A DNA stretch of 64,000 nucleotides from Mangrovibacter phragmitis. GTDB taxonomy: Bacteria; Pseudomonadota; Gammaproteobacteria; Enterobacterales; Enterobacteriaceae. The position numbers were made by a program, and so were the translations under genes. Each line of letters starts with the position of its first letter. The first letter of the stretch is position 1. Shown here one piece after another: positions 28,829 through 37,476 of this stretch. Location of the stretch: contig NZ_LYRP01000002.1 in assembly GCF_001655675.1 (NCBI RefSeq), positions 1-64,000 of the forward strand, read 5' to 3'. The notes beneath the pieces are model-generated. The model searched no databases. It was not told where the DNA came from and was given only the letters and a program-made list of their open reading frames with translations.

Positions 28829-30445
28829 ATGTTTAATAAGTTACAGTGTAACGATTCACAGTTTACACTTTTCAGTGCGCTCATTTTTACTTTGATTAAC
28901 AGCCTGTTTATTGCACGGTGTTGGGCAATAATTCATCCGGGCAGCCTGCATACAATGCTGTTTGCACTGAGTATTCCTCTGGTGCTGTTTTCCGCCTGGA
29001 CGATTATTTTCAGCCTCTTCGCTTTGCCCTGGCTGAGAAAGCCCCTGCTTGTATTGCTGCTCGTTGGCAGCGCCGCAAGTAACTATTTTATGTTCACCTA
29101 TGGTGCGGTTATTGACCGCAACATGATGCTCAACATTTTTGATACCAATACACAAGAAGTCACGGCACTGCTAACACCGCAACTGTTTGTATGGCTGGGA
29201 CTTACCGGGGTTGTTCCTGCGGCTTTATTGTGTGCCATTAAAATACGCAAGGAGCGCTGGTGGAGTGTGCTGTTATTGCGTGGATTAATGGTTATCAGTG
29301 CCATTATGGTTATTCTGTTATCTGCCAGCACACTGTACAAAGATTATGCGTCACTGTTTCGTAATAACAAGGAAATTGTGAAGATGGTGACCCCGCCTAA
29401 TTATGTCACCGGTTTTATTCAGTTCGCGCATAAACAGATAGCTGGCAATACCAGTCAACTTATCAGGCAGGGTGAAGATGCGACCAAAGGTGCATTGATT
29501 CGCAGCCAGAGTAAAAAAACAGTCGTAATTCTGGTTCTGGGCGAAGCATCCAGGGCGCAAGACTATTCGCTGGGTGGGTATACGCGCGAAACCAACCCGG
29601 AACTGAGCAAGCGTGATGTTATTTGGTTCAACCACGCCACTTCATGCGGCACGGAAACGGCCGTATCGGTGCCCTGCATGTTCTCTGGAATGACCCGCAG
29701 CCAGTATGATGCTGACCTGGCACACCACAGAGAAGGTTTGATGGACGTTCTTGCTCATGGTGGTATTAATGTGCTGTGGCGGGAAAACGACGGTGGCTGT
29801 AAAGGTGCCTGTACCCGAATTCCCCATACCGACATGACTAAATGGAACCTGAACGATGTCTGCCACGATGGTATTTGCCTGGATGATGCCGAGCTGTATC
29901 GTCTGCCAAATATTCTGGATGGTATTCAGCATGATACAGTTATTGTTTTGCATTTAATGGGCAGTCACGGCCCGGCGTATTATGAACGTTATCCACCCAA
30001 AATGCGCCGTTTCACGCCAACCTGTGATACCAACCAGATCCAGGACTGCACCCGTGAAGCGCTCATCAATACTTATGACAATTCGATTTTGTATACCGAT
30101 GATATTGTCAGCCGCACAATAGATATGTTGAAACAGCACACGGATATGAATACCGCCCTGGTGTATTTATCCGATCATGGCGAATCACTGGGCGAGAATG
30201 GAATCTATTTGCACGGTACGCCCTGGCTTATCGCGCCAGACCAGCAAACTCATATTCCACTGTTATTCTGGCTGTCGGATAACTACTCTCAGGGTTTTCA
30301 TATCAACCGCCAATGCCTGCAGCAAAAAGGCAAAAATGATGAGGTTTCTCAGGACAACCTTTTCTCCACGCTGCTTGGGATGATGGATATTCGCACCCAC
30401 GTCTACCAGCAAGGTCTGGACTTGCTGGCCACCTGCCGCCAGTAA
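28829..30445 (+). CDS. Phosphoethanolamine transferase, EptA/MCR family
   Basis: A 538-aa inner-membrane enzyme predicted to move phosphoethanolamine from phosphatidylethanolamine to lipid A, lowering surface charge. The N-terminal ~180 residues hold five hydrophobic spans, with the FYKDYASLFRNNKE-type linker seen here as LYKDYASLFRNNKEIVKM. The periplasmic sulfatase-fold domain has VLGEASRAQDYSLGGY (metal Glu), the nucleophile loop SCGTETAVSVPCMF (Thr275/Thr277), NDGGCKGACTR, HLMGSHGPAYY and SDHGESLGENG. Disulfide cysteines are kept. It resembles chromosomal EptA at similar length (547 aa). It is inserted between ydhL and nemR, where E. coli has nothing. The start lacks a good ribosome site. 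A second eptA may exist elsewhere. Confidence 0.93.
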   Translation: MFNKLQCNDSQFTLFSALIFTLINSLFIARCWAIIHPGSLHTMLFALSIPLVLFSAWTIIFSLFALPWLRKPLLVLLLVGSAASNYFMFTYGAVIDRNMMLNIFDTNTQEVTALLTPQLFVWLGLTGVVPAALLCAIKIRKERWWSVLLLRGLMVISAIMVILLSASTLYKDYASLFRNNKEIVKMVTPPNYVTGFIQFAHKQIAGNTSQLIRQGEDATKGALIRSQSKKTVVILVLGEASRAQDYSLGGYTRETNPELSKRDVIWFNHATSCGTETAVSVPCMFSGMTRSQYDADLAHHREGLMDVLAHGGINVLWRENDGGCKGACTRIPHTDMTKWNLNDVCHDGICLDDAELYRLPNILDGIQHDTVIVLHLMGSHGPAYYERYPPKMRRFTPTCDTNQIQDCTREALINTYDNSILYTDDIVSRTIDMLKQHTDMNTALVYLSDHGESLGENGIYLHGTPWLIAPDQQTHIPLLFWLSDNYSQGFHINRQCLQQKGKNDEVSQDNLFSTLLGMMDIRTHVYQQGLDLLATCRQ

Positions 30446-30463
30446 GGCCCGTAATAAAGAAAC

Positions 30464-30508
30464 CGCACGCAAGGATAAGGCCTGTCTCTTGCGTGCGACC
30501 AGTTGGTC
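30464..30508 (+). promoter_or_regulatory. Hairpin and dyad ahead of nemR
   Basis: Perfect 10-bp inverted repeat CGCACGCAAG (30464-30473) with CTTGCGTGCG (30488-30497). Its right arm touches a second dyad, GACCA-GT-TGGTC (30497-30508), 15 bp before the nemR ATG. The first may end the upstream transcript. The second, together with the GACCGGTC site before nemA, is a candidate NemR operator. Assignment is inference. Confidence 0.5.
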
Positions 30509-30523
30509 TATTACATTGCACTC

Positions 30524-31126
30524 ATGATAAAACATGCCGAACGTGACACCCGTGAACATATCCTGAATACAGGCGAGCAGTTGTGCCTGAAGAAAGGTTT
30601 TACGGGGATGGGGTTGAGTGAGCTTCTGAAAACCGCAGGTGTTCCCAAAGGCTCCTTCTACCACTATTTCCCGTCTAAAGAAGCCTTTGGTGTGTCAATG
30701 CTGGAGCGGTATTACGCACAATATGATAACCGCCTTGCCACACTCTTTGGTTGTGATTGCGGGGATGCGCCTGAGGTACGGGTAATTCGTTGGTTCGAGA
30801 ACGCGGTAGAACAGTTCCGTCAGCAAACCCATATTACAGGCTGCCTTGCGGTAAAGCTCTCGGCGGAAGTCTGCGATTTATCAGAAGCAATGCGCGCCAG
30901 TATGGAAGCTGGCTCCTGTAAAGTGCAGGAACATCTGGCCAGGACGATTGAACAGGCAAAGCAGTCTGGTGCTGTCTCGCTTCACACTGAGAGTTATGCC
31001 CTGGCCCAGGTTCTTTATTCACTCTGGCTTGGTGCCAACCTGCAGGCGAAGACCGGGCGGTCTGTCGCTCCACTGGAAAATGCACTGGCCCATGTGAAGC
31101 AACTCTTTGCAAACAAACCCGATTAA
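30524..31126 (+). CDS. nemR: TetR-family electrophile/hypochlorite-sensing repressor NemR
   Basis: A 200-aa repressor of nemRA-gloA that is inactivated by reactive electrophiles and chlorine oxidants. ATG 30524 (MIKHAERDTREHIL) was chosen to match E. coli; the longer reading from 30503 has no support. The TetR helix-turn-helix is ~residues 28-47 (LSELLKTAGVPKGSFYHYF). The redox-sensing Cys (Cys106 in E. coli) is Cys107 in ITGCLAVKL, the second conserved cysteine is Cys117, and the partner Lys is Lys176 in NLQAKTGRS, so the sensing chemistry is conserved. First gene of nemR-nemA-gloA. Confidence 0.95.
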   Translation: MIKHAERDTREHILNTGEQLCLKKGFTGMGLSELLKTAGVPKGSFYHYFPSKEAFGVSMLERYYAQYDNRLATLFGCDCGDAPEVRVIRWFENAVEQFRQQTHITGCLAVKLSAEVCDLSEAMRASMEAGSCKVQEHLARTIEQAKQSGAVSLHTESYALAQVLYSLWLGANLQAKTGRSVAPLENALAHVKQLFANKPD

Positions 31127-31146
31127 TTTTTGCTTCTCAACAAGAC

Positions 31147-31154
31147 GACCGGTC
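31147..31154. promoter_or_regulatory. Palindrome GACCGGTC between nemR and nemA
   Basis: A perfect 8-bp palindrome (in ACGACCGGTCTA) 16 bp before the nemA ATG. It resembles the dyad before nemR (GACCAGTTGGTCTA). Possible second NemR contact or internal promoter control; inference only. Confidence 0.4.
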
Positions 31155-31169
31155 TACTAAAGAGGTTTT

Positions 31170-32267
31170 ATGTCTACAGATAAATTATTCACTCCACTGA
31201 AAGTGGGCGCAGTTACCTTATCTAACCGTGTACTGATGGCGCCACTTACTCGCCTGCGTAGCATTGAACCAGGGCAGGTGCCTACCGCACTGATGGCTGA
31301 GTATTACCGCCAGCGTGCATCTTCAGGTTTGATTATTTCTGAAGCGACTAACATTTCCCCACAAGCCCGGGGTTATGAAGGTGCGCCAGGTATTCACAGC
31401 GAAGCGCAGATTGCGGCATGGCATAAAATTACTGACAGCGTCCACCAGGAAAATGGCCATATTGCTGTTCAATTGTGGCACACAGGCCGTATTTCCCATT
31501 CATCCCTGCAACCAGAGGGTAAAGCTCCGGTTGCACCTTCTGCTATTCGTGCTGAAACTCGCACCACACTCAGAGATGAAAACGGACATGCAGTAAGGGT
31601 GGATACCACAGAACCACGGGCGCTAACAACAGAGGAAATTCCGGGAATAGTGGCGGACTTTCGCCAGGCGGTCGTTAATGCCAGAACAGCCGGTTTCGAC
31701 CTGATTGAATTGCACAGTGCCCATGGCTATTTGCTGCACCAGTTTCTGTCTCCGGCTTCTAACCAGCGTACTGACCAGTATGGAGGCAGTATTGAAAACC
31801 GCACCCGGCTGGCCCTTGAAGTGGTTGATGCAGCCTGCGAAGCATGGTCAGCCGACCGTATTGGTATCCGCATCTCGCCTCTGGGGCCTTTTAATGGTCT
31901 GGATAATGGTGAAGACCAGGAAGAAGCAGCACTTTATTTTATTGAAGAGTTGAATAAACGTGGGCTGGCTTACCTGCATATTTCCGAACCCGACTGGGCA
32001 GGCGGCAAACCCTATAGCGATGCCTTCCGTCAGGCAGTGCGTGACCGCTTTAGCGGGGTTATCATTGGCGCCGGTGCTTACACACCTGAGAAAGCGCAGG
32101 CGCTTATCGAGCGCGGTTTAATTGATGCCGTCGCCTTTGGGCGTAGTTATATCTCCAACCCTGATCTGGTTGCTCGCCTCCAGCATAACGCCCCGCTCAA
32201 TCCCCCGCGCCCGGAAACTTTTTACGGTGGCGATGCTCAGGGTTACACCGATTACCCCACGCTCTGA
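31170..32267 (+). CDS. nemA: N-ethylmaleimide reductase (Old Yellow Enzyme family)
   Basis: A 365-aa FMN-dependent ene-reductase that reduces N-ethylmaleimide, quinones, nitro-compounds and chromate. Family motifs are [26 protein letters not shown] at the N-terminus (FMN-site Thr in APLT), [10 protein letters not shown] near residue 100, [17 protein letters not shown] near 183 (substrate His pair and Tyr) and [16 protein letters not shown] near 322. AAGAGGT precedes the start. Second gene of the nemR operon. Confidence 0.97.
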   Translation: MSTDKLFTPLKVGAVTLSNRVLMAPLTRLRSIEPGQVPTALMAEYYRQRASSGLIISEATNISPQARGYEGAPGIHSEAQIAAWHKITDSVHQENGHIAVQLWHTGRISHSSLQPEGKAPVAPSAIRAETRTTLRDENGHAVRVDTTEPRALTTEEIPGIVADFRQAVVNARTAGFDLIELHSAHGYLLHQFLSPASNQRTDQYGGSIENRTRLALEVVDAACEAWSADRIGIRISPLGPFNGLDNGEDQEEAALYFIEELNKRGLAYLHISEPDWAGGKPYSDAFRQAVRDRFSGVIIGAGAYTPEKAQALIERGLIDAVAFGRSYISNPDLVARLQHNAPLNPPRPETFYGGDAQGYTDYPTL

Positions 32268-32355
32268 CTCATTGCATTGATAGCGGCGCAGGTTCGCCGC
32301 TATACTTGATTCCCCTGTGTACCAACTGATGTAACACTAACGGAAGAGGAAAATT

Positions 32356-32766
32356 ATGCGCTTACTCCACACTATGCTCCGCGTCGGGGATCTCCAGCGC
32401 TCTATTGCGTTTTATACTGAAGTTCTGGGTATGAAGCTCCTGCGTACCAGTGAAAATCCGGAATATAAATACTCCCTGGCATTTGTTGGCTATGGTCAGG
32501 AAAGCGATGAAGCGGTTATTGAACTGACCTGGAACTGGGGCGTTGACAGTTATGAAATGGGTACCGCTTTTGGTCATATCGCCATTAGCGTAGATGATGC
32601 CGCGCAGGCATGTGAGCGTATTCGCCAGAACGGCGGGAAAGTCACCCGTGAAGCAGGTCCGGTAAAAGGCGGTACAACTGTTATCGCATTTGTTGAAGAT
32701 CCGGATGGTTATAAAATCGAGCTGATTGAAGCCAAAGATGCAGGCAAAGGCCTGGGCAACGCGTAA
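32356..32766 (+). CDS. gloA: Lactoylglutathione lyase (glyoxalase I)
   Basis: Converts the hemithioacetal of methylglyoxal and glutathione to S-lactoylglutathione. At 136 aa it is one residue longer than E. coli GloA. Metal ligands of the Ni-type enzyme are in place: His5 (RLLHTML), Glu57 (VIELTWNWG), His75 ([11 protein letters not shown]) and Glu123 ([10 protein letters not shown]), positions by count. It follows nemA by ~90 bp with its own GGAAGAGGAAA ribosome site. Confidence 0.97.
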   Translation: MRLLHTMLRVGDLQRSIAFYTEVLGMKLLRTSENPEYKYSLAFVGYGQESDEAVIELTWNWGVDSYEMGTAFGHIAISVDDAAQACERIRQNGGKVTREAGPVKGGTTVIAFVEDPDGYKIELIEAKDAGKGLGNA

Positions 32767-32775
32767 TCACTCTCT

Positions 32776-32795
32776 GGCGGGCTTTTATGCCCGCC
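32776..32795 (+). terminator. First hairpin after gloA
   Basis: GGCGGGC-TTTTAT-GCCCGCC, 10 bp after the gloA stop. A nearly identical hairpin (GGCGGGCTTTTTATGCCCGCC) recurs at 32939-32959 on the far side of repeat copy C. Confidence 0.75.
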
Positions 32796-32806
32796 TTAGA
32801 TTGATG

Positions 32807-32843
32807 AAAAAGAAGGGAAAAACGTGGTTTTCCCTTCTTTTTA
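32807..32843 (+). terminator. Second gloA terminator
   Basis: AAAGAAGGGAAAA and TTTTCCCTTCTTT arms around an ACGTGG-type loop, with a following T-run. An efficient bidirectional-looking intrinsic terminator. Confidence 0.85.
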
Positions 32844-32851
32844 GTTAGCAG

Positions 32852-32933
32852 CCGAAAATCAATGAATTGATTTTCCTGGTTTTTTATTAGGTGACATCCT
32901 TTCTTTCTGTGCGGACATGAGGTTTGTCATCAG
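32852..32933 (-). repeat. Dispersed intergenic repeat, copy C
   Basis: Reverse-oriented copy of the element at 6393-6475, about 92% identical over ~83 bp. It carries a perfect 10-bp hairpin GAAAATCAAT-GA-ATTGATTTTC (32854-32875). It is flanked by the gloA terminators on one side and a duplicate of the first gloA hairpin on the other. Confidence 0.85.
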
Positions 32934-32938
32934 ACTCT

Positions 32939-32959
32939 GGCGGGCTTTTTATGCCCGCC
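32939..32959 (+). repeat. Duplicate of the gloA hairpin
   Basis: GGCGGGC-TTTTTAT-GCCCGCC within CTCTGGCGGGC...GCCCGCCT, the same context as at 32772-32796. It is 65 bp before the rnt start and not next to the end of any gene, so it looks like a duplication around copy C. Confidence 0.8.
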
Positions 32960-33023
32960 TGCTGCATCCCCTCCTGAAATTTGCCATAATGCGCGCAGCT
33001 TTTACCGCAATAATGAGACGCTG

Positions 33024-33689
33024 ATGTCGGAAAATGTTCAACTAAACGGTCTGAATGACCGCTTTCGTGGTTTTTATCCTGTTGTGATTGATGTTGAAAC
33101 GGCTGGCTTTAACGCCCAGACGGACGCACTGCTGGAAATTGCCGCTGTCACGTTAAAAATGGATGAAGAAGGCTGGCTTTCAACTGACCAGACTCTGCAT
33201 TTCCATGTCGAGCCGTTCGAGGGTGCCATTCTTAACCCGGAAGCACTGGCTTTCACAGGTATCGACCCTCACAACCCATTGCGCGGTGCGGTTACAGAGT
33301 ATGAGGCGCTGCACGCTATTTTTAAAATGGTACGTAAGGGAATCAAGGAACAGGGGTGCTCGCGGGCTATCATCGTGGCGCACAATGCTAATTTTGATCA
33401 CAGTTTTTTAATGGCGGCGGCAGAACGTAGCTCACTTAAACGCAACCCGTTTCACCCATTTGGTACATTTGATACCGCTGCACTCAGCGGCCTGGCGTTA
33501 GGCCAGACTGTGCTTGCTAAAGCCTGTCAGACTGCAGGCATCGCATTTGATAACGCTCAGGCGCACTCCGCCTTGTATGATACTGAACAAACAGCCCTAC
33601 TGTTTTGTGAAATCGTGAATCGCTGGAAACGCCTCGGTGGCTGGCCTGTGGTACTGCCACAAGATACAGCAGAGAGCGGGCAGGTGTAA
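33024..33689 (+). CDS. rnt: Ribonuclease T
   Basis: A 221-aa 3'-5' exonuclease (DEDDh) that trims tRNA CCA ends and matures 5S and 23S rRNA. Catalytic residues lie in [11 protein letters not shown] (Asp and Glu), [11 protein letters not shown] (Asp) and the [14 protein letters not shown] motif (His and Asp). The length is slightly above E. coli (215 aa) because of the C-terminal tail. In E. coli lhr follows rnt; here a terminator and grxD follow directly. Confidence 0.97.
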   Translation: MSENVQLNGLNDRFRGFYPVVIDVETAGFNAQTDALLEIAAVTLKMDEEGWLSTDQTLHFHVEPFEGAILNPEALAFTGIDPHNPLRGAVTEYEALHAIFKMVRKGIKEQGCSRAIIVAHNANFDHSFLMAAAERSSLKRNPFHPFGTFDTAALSGLALGQTVLAKACQTAGIAFDNAQAHSALYDTEQTALLFCEIVNRWKRLGGWPVVLPQDTAESGQV

Positions 33690-33731
33690 CGTTCTCCAGA
33701 CTCTGGCGACATTTCTCAGACTACGGGCATT

Positions 33732-33758
33732 AAAAAGGCGACATTGCGTCGCCTTTTT
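33732..33758. terminator. Bidirectional terminator between rnt and grxD
   Basis: AAAAAGGCGAC-ATTGC-GTCGCCTTTTT, symmetric with A-run and T-run, positioned between the convergent rnt and grxD ends. Confidence 0.92.
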
Positions 33759-33774
33759 ATTTGCGGGTAATTAA

Positions 33775-34119
33775 TTACTCGCTCTGGCTGTCTTCGCGGT
33801 GGCGCTCTGCCGTTTCTTTAATCAGCGACTGCAACTCACCACGCTGGTACATTTCAATCACGATATCGCAACCGCCAACCAGTTCACCTTCTACCCACAA
33901 TTGAGGGAATGTCGGCCAGTTAGCGTATTTCGGCAACTCGGCGCGGATATCCGGGTTTTGCAAAATATCAACATAAGCGAAGCGCTCACCACAAGCGGAT
34001 AACGCCTGCACCGCTTGTGCGGAAAAGCCGCAACTTGGTAATTTAGGGGAGCCTTTCATATAAAGCAGGATTGGGTTTTCAGCTATCTGGCGCTGAATTT
34101 TTTCAATTGTAGAGCTCAT
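33775..34119 (-). CDS. grxD: Monothiol glutaredoxin 4 (GrxD)
   Basis: A 114-aa monothiol glutaredoxin that carries a glutathione-bound 2Fe-2S cluster, often with BolA-type partners, in iron-sulfur traffic. The CGFS active site has Cys30 (LPSCGFSAQA). The following WPTFPQLWVEGELVGGCDI (TFPQ glutathione loop and GGxD) is conserved. The C-terminal acidic/charged tail is as in E. coli. It is divergent from mepH. Confidence 0.97.
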   Translation of the reverse strand: MSSTIEKIQRQIAENPILLYMKGSPKLPSCGFSAQAVQALSACGERFAYVDILQNPDIRAELPKYANWPTFPQLWVEGELVGGCDIVIEMYQRGELQSLIKETAERHREDSQSE

Positions 34120-34449
34120 TATCTTACTTCCTCAAAGCGGCAGGAAGGCATTGCTGGTCACAGTAAACAGGCCACAAAATCATGGTCTGCGCTGTCTTAC
34201 CTGGCCGACAATACCGAAACCGTTAAACATGCTTTAAGGATAACAGTTTTCTCAAACAGAGAATACCCTGCGCCAGGTCAAACACTGGTCAGATAAACGT
34301 CATTTTGGTTATTTTTTTCGCGCATGAACACAAAAGCGCAAGGCAATATAAAAAGATTATTAACATTATCGTCTTATCTATATTAGAATCCTTTGGTTTA
34401 ATCATTTTATGGCAGGCATGCAGCCTGCATTTTCAGGGGACTCAGACGA
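34120..34449. promoter_or_regulatory. grxD-mepH divergent intergenic
   Basis: 330 bp, AT-rich on the mepH side. An inverted repeat GCAGGC-ATGCA-GCCTGC (34412-34428) lies within the probable mepH leader, just before the AGGGGA ribosome site (34435-34440). No gene is recognised. Confidence 0.45.
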
Positions 34450-35289
34450 GTGGCGCGGATAAGCAAACTCTCTATTTCGTTCTGTGCACTGCTAATAACC
34501 TTGCCATGGACGCCTTCAACTCAGGCGTCGGAACATACCCGCCATTCGGCTTTGCAGAAGGCGCACCACAGCAATGTTATTCCCAAACACAGCAGCAAAA
34601 AAACCAGTACCCACAGCACCAAATCCACTAATCGTAAAACCCACAGTGTTTCGGCTTCTGCCAAAAAGCCAGTAATAAAAACCACCAGGCACACCACACA
34701 TACAGCTAAAAATCATACCCGGGCCACGGTTCGTCAGGGCAGGTCTTCTCGCCTGGTGCGCAATGAAGTTCAAATGGAAACGGTGTGGACAGAGCAGTGC
34801 TCACGGGCACGCAAAGGCCATAAAAAACATTGTGTGAAGGTAAAAACAACACGTCCGTTAACAACCGCAGCACATAAGAAAGTGTTACGGGCCAAAACTG
34901 CAGCTATATCTACCCTAATGAATCAGATTGGCAAACCCTATCATTGGGGAGGCAGTTCCCCACGTACTGGGTTTGACTGCAGCGGTTTGGTCTACTATGC
35001 CTACAAAGATTTAGTTAAATTCCATATTCCGCGTACCGCCAATGAAATGTATCACCTGAGAGACGCAGCCCCTGTTGAGCGAGGGGAACTACAAAGTGGC
35101 GATTTAGTGTTCTTTCGTACTGAAGGCCGGGGTAGTGCAGACCACGTAGGCGTGTACATTGGGGGTGGAAAATTTATTCAGTCTCCGCGTAGTGGGCAGG
35201 ACATCCAGATAACCTCCCTGAGTGAAGATTACTGGCAGCGCCATTATGTAGGTGCGCGCCGGGTAATGACGCCAAAAACCCTGCGATAA
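34450..35289 (+). CDS. mepH: Peptidoglycan DD-endopeptidase MepH (NlpC/P60)
   Basis: A 279-aa periplasmic hydrolase that cuts D-Ala-mDAP cross-links during wall growth. GTG start, giving MARISKLSISFCALLITLPW and a signal peptide cleaved near TQAS. A low-complexity Ser/Thr/Lys/His-rich linker (~residues 35-125) follows. It is histidine- and alanine-rich but unlike the E. coli linker in sequence. The NlpC/P60 domain (~155-270) has the catalytic Cys in RTGFDCSGLVYYAY and His in ADHVGVYIGGG. Confidence 0.96.
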   Translation: MARISKLSISFCALLITLPWTPSTQASEHTRHSALQKAHHSNVIPKHSSKKTSTHSTKSTNRKTHSVSASAKKPVIKTTRHTTHTAKNHTRATVRQGRSSRLVRNEVQMETVWTEQCSRARKGHKKHCVKVKTTRPLTTAAHKKVLRAKTAAISTLMNQIGKPYHWGGSSPRTGFDCSGLVYYAYKDLVKFHIPRTANEMYHLRDAAPVERGELQSGDLVFFRTEGRGSADHVGVYIGGGKFIQSPRSGQDIQITSLSEDYWQRHYVGARRVMTPKTLR

Positions 35290-35370
35290 AATCTTGCCTG
35301 CTTTTTTGGAGCAGGCAAGGCATTCTTTTTATTCTAGTTTTATATTGGTAACATAAAGCCTTATAAAGTG

Positions 35371-35398
35371 TGTTATTTTTGTTAAGTACACAATAACA
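35371..35398 (+). promoter_or_regulatory. sodB leader stem-loop
   Basis: TGTTATT and AATAACA form a 7-bp inverted repeat just ahead of the AAGGAG ribosome site of sodB. In E. coli the sodB leader is structured and remodelled by Hfq before RyhB pairing; this stem could play that part. Inference from position. Confidence 0.45.
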
Positions 35399-35410
35399 AG
35401 GAGTGAAGCA

Positions 35411-35992
35411 ATGTCATTTGAATTACCTGCATTACCGTATGCAAAAGATGCGCTTGAACCGCACATTTCTGTGGAAACACTGGAATACCACTACGGTAAA
35501 CATCATCAAACTTACGTGACCAACCTGAACAACCTGGTTAAAGGTACCCCTTTCGAAGGCAAGTCCCTTGAAGAGATCATCTGCTCTTCTGAAGGTGGTG
35601 TGTTCAATAATGCAGCTCAGGTCTGGAACCACACTTTCTACTGGAACTGTCTGGCACCTAACGCAGGTGGCGAACCGACTGGTGCAATTGCTGATGCCAT
35701 CAATGCTGCTTTCGGTAGCTTTGCTGATTTTAAAGCAAAATTTAACGATGCCGCAGCTAAGAACTTTGGTTCTGGCTGGACCTGGCTGGTTAAACAGGCA
35801 GATGGTAGCCTGGCTATCGTTTCCACCTCTAACGCCGGTACACCGCTGACTGCAGGTGCGACACCGTTACTGACTGTTGATGTGTGGGAACACGCCTATT
35901 ACATTGACTACCGTAATTCTCGCCCTAACTACCTGGAGCACTTCTGGGCTCTGGTAAACTGGGAATTTGTTGCGAAAAATCTCGCTGCATAA
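35411..35992 (+). CDS. sodB: Superoxide dismutase [Fe]
   Basis: A 193-aa cytoplasmic iron superoxide dismutase. Iron ligands are His27 ([10 protein letters not shown]), His74 (WNHTFYWNC), and Asp157 and His161 ([14 protein letters not shown]). The iron-type signature around [10 protein letters not shown] is present. The start region GAAGCAATGT (35405-35414) is complementary over 10 nt to the RyhB-like RNA at 27340-27349, so iron-dependent repression of the kind known in E. coli is expected. Confidence 0.98.
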   Translation: MSFELPALPYAKDALEPHISVETLEYHYGKHHQTYVTNLNNLVKGTPFEGKSLEEIICSSEGGVFNNAAQVWNHTFYWNCLAPNAGGEPTGAIADAINAAFGSFADFKAKFNDAAAKNFGSGWTWLVKQADGSLAIVSTSNAGTPLTAGATPLLTVDVWEHAYYIDYRNSRPNYLEHFWALVNWEFVAKNLAA

Positions 35993-36005
35993 TCGCGGTA
36001 ACGAT

Positions 36006-36038
36006 AAAAAAGCGAAGCTCGTGCTTCGCTTTTTTTTT
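36006..36038. terminator. Bidirectional terminator between sodB and ydhP
   Basis: AAAAAAGCGAAGC-TCGT-GCTTCGCTTTTTTTTT between the convergent sodB and ydhP ends. Confidence 0.95.
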
Positions 36039-36056
36039 GACCGAAAAAGTGTGAAA

Positions 36057-37223
36057 TTAGTCAACTGTGTCACAAACACGGTTATCCACCTGGCGGTTAA
36101 TTAATACCAGTAACAACCCTGTCGCGGCAACTACTGCGCCCATAACGGGTACCGTACTGTAACCCAGGCCTGCAGTTATTACCCCCCCACCAGCTGCAGC
36201 TCCCAGCGCATTCCCCAGATTAAAAGCGCCGATATTAACAGATGAAGCAAGGCCCGGAGCTTCACTGGCAACACGCATAACTCGCATCTGCAAAGGCGGA
36301 ACCACACCAAATGTTGCAGCCCCCCAAACAATCATCATCAACGCGGCACCGGCATAGCTTTTACCCACCCAGGGCACCAGTGCCATACTGGTAATCAGTA
36401 GCACCAGGAAACCAATCAGCGTGCCTGTCACTGATTTATCCGCTAACCGCCCACTCCAATAATTCCCAATAGAAAAGCCAACACCGACAAGCACCAGCAT
36501 GGCCGTGACAAACCCGGGTGTTGCGCCTGTAATAGTTTCAAGTACGGGAGCAATGTAGGTGTACAGCGTGAACATCGCGCCAGCACCCAGGACAGTTGTG
36601 AGCAGTGCTGCCAGTACCTGAGGTCGGACAAGAACCTTCAGTTCCTTCGCCACATCAGGCTTGTGGCCCTGAATGCCAGCCGGAATTGTCATAAACAAAC
36701 TGAACATGGCTACCAGCCCCAGCGCACCAATCCCCAGGAAAGCCATACGCCAGCCAATATACTGTCCAAGCCAGGTTGCCGCCGGCACCCCACCGATATT
36801 GGCAATCGTCAGCCCCATAAACATCGTTGCGACAGCACTGGCCTGTTTATTCGCGGGGACAACACTGGCAGCCACCACAGCCCCCAGGCCAAAAAATGCC
36901 CCATGGTTCAGGCTGGTTATCACACGGGCAAACATCAACATGCCATAATCCGGAGCCACAGCAGAGAGCACATTACCCAAAGTAAAAATACTCATCAGAA
37001 AAACCAGGGCATTTCGCCGTGAATAACGCGACAACAACAGTGTCATCAAAGGGGCGCCAATCATTACCCCAACAGCATAGGCGCTAATCAGCATCCCGGC
37101 TGCGGGAATCGAAACATGCACACCTTCGGCAATAACAGGTAACAGCCCCATAGGTGAAAACTCAGTGGTACCAATCCCAAAAGCGCCTACTGCGAGAGCG
37201 AGTAATGGAAAATTGACTTTCAT
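36057..37223 (-). CDS. ydhP: MFS transporter YdhP (DHA1 family)
   Basis: A 388-aa efflux-type major facilitator with 12 predicted spans, close to E. coli YdhP. ATG 37223 (MKVNFPLLALAVGAFGIGTTEFSPMGLL) follows a GAGG ribosome site; nine extra upstream codons have no homology. The family motif GIGTTEFSPMGLLPVIA and the loop LMTLLLSRYSRRNALV are visible. Substrate unknown; the arabinose-efflux (AraJ) subgroup is likely by resemblance. Confidence 0.93.
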   Translation of the reverse strand: MKVNFPLLALAVGAFGIGTTEFSPMGLLPVIAEGVHVSIPAAGMLISAYAVGVMIGAPLMTLLLSRYSRRNALVFLMSIFTLGNVLSAVAPDYGMLMFARVITSLNHGAFFGLGAVVAASVVPANKQASAVATMFMGLTIANIGGVPAATWLGQYIGWRMAFLGIGALGLVAMFSLFMTIPAGIQGHKPDVAKELKVLVRPQVLAALLTTVLGAGAMFTLYTYIAPVLETITGATPGFVTAMLVLVGVGFSIGNYWSGRLADKSVTGTLIGFLVLLITSMALVPWVGKSYAGAALMMIVWGAATFGVVPPLQMRVMRVASEAPGLASSVNIGAFNLGNALGAAAGGGVITAGLGYSTVPVMGAVVAATGLLLVLINRQVDNRVCDTVD

Positions 37224-37476
37224 CACTACCTCAATTTTTAGCCAGCGCAAAGCAACGCAGGCACAGACAAAAAAGATGAAAACATGATGTCAGTCACACT
37301 TCATTTTGAAAAGTGGCAATAGTGATAATAGAGTTTTGCTAAACGGTAAAGAATCAGTGGGGCAGGAAGGGAGAAAAACGCAACAACCAGGCGATAGTGT
37401 ATTAGTTGTCAGTAAGGCACAAAACTAACAACGCCACCGCCTGGGCAACGATAACTGTGTAAAAACAGTACAGGCC

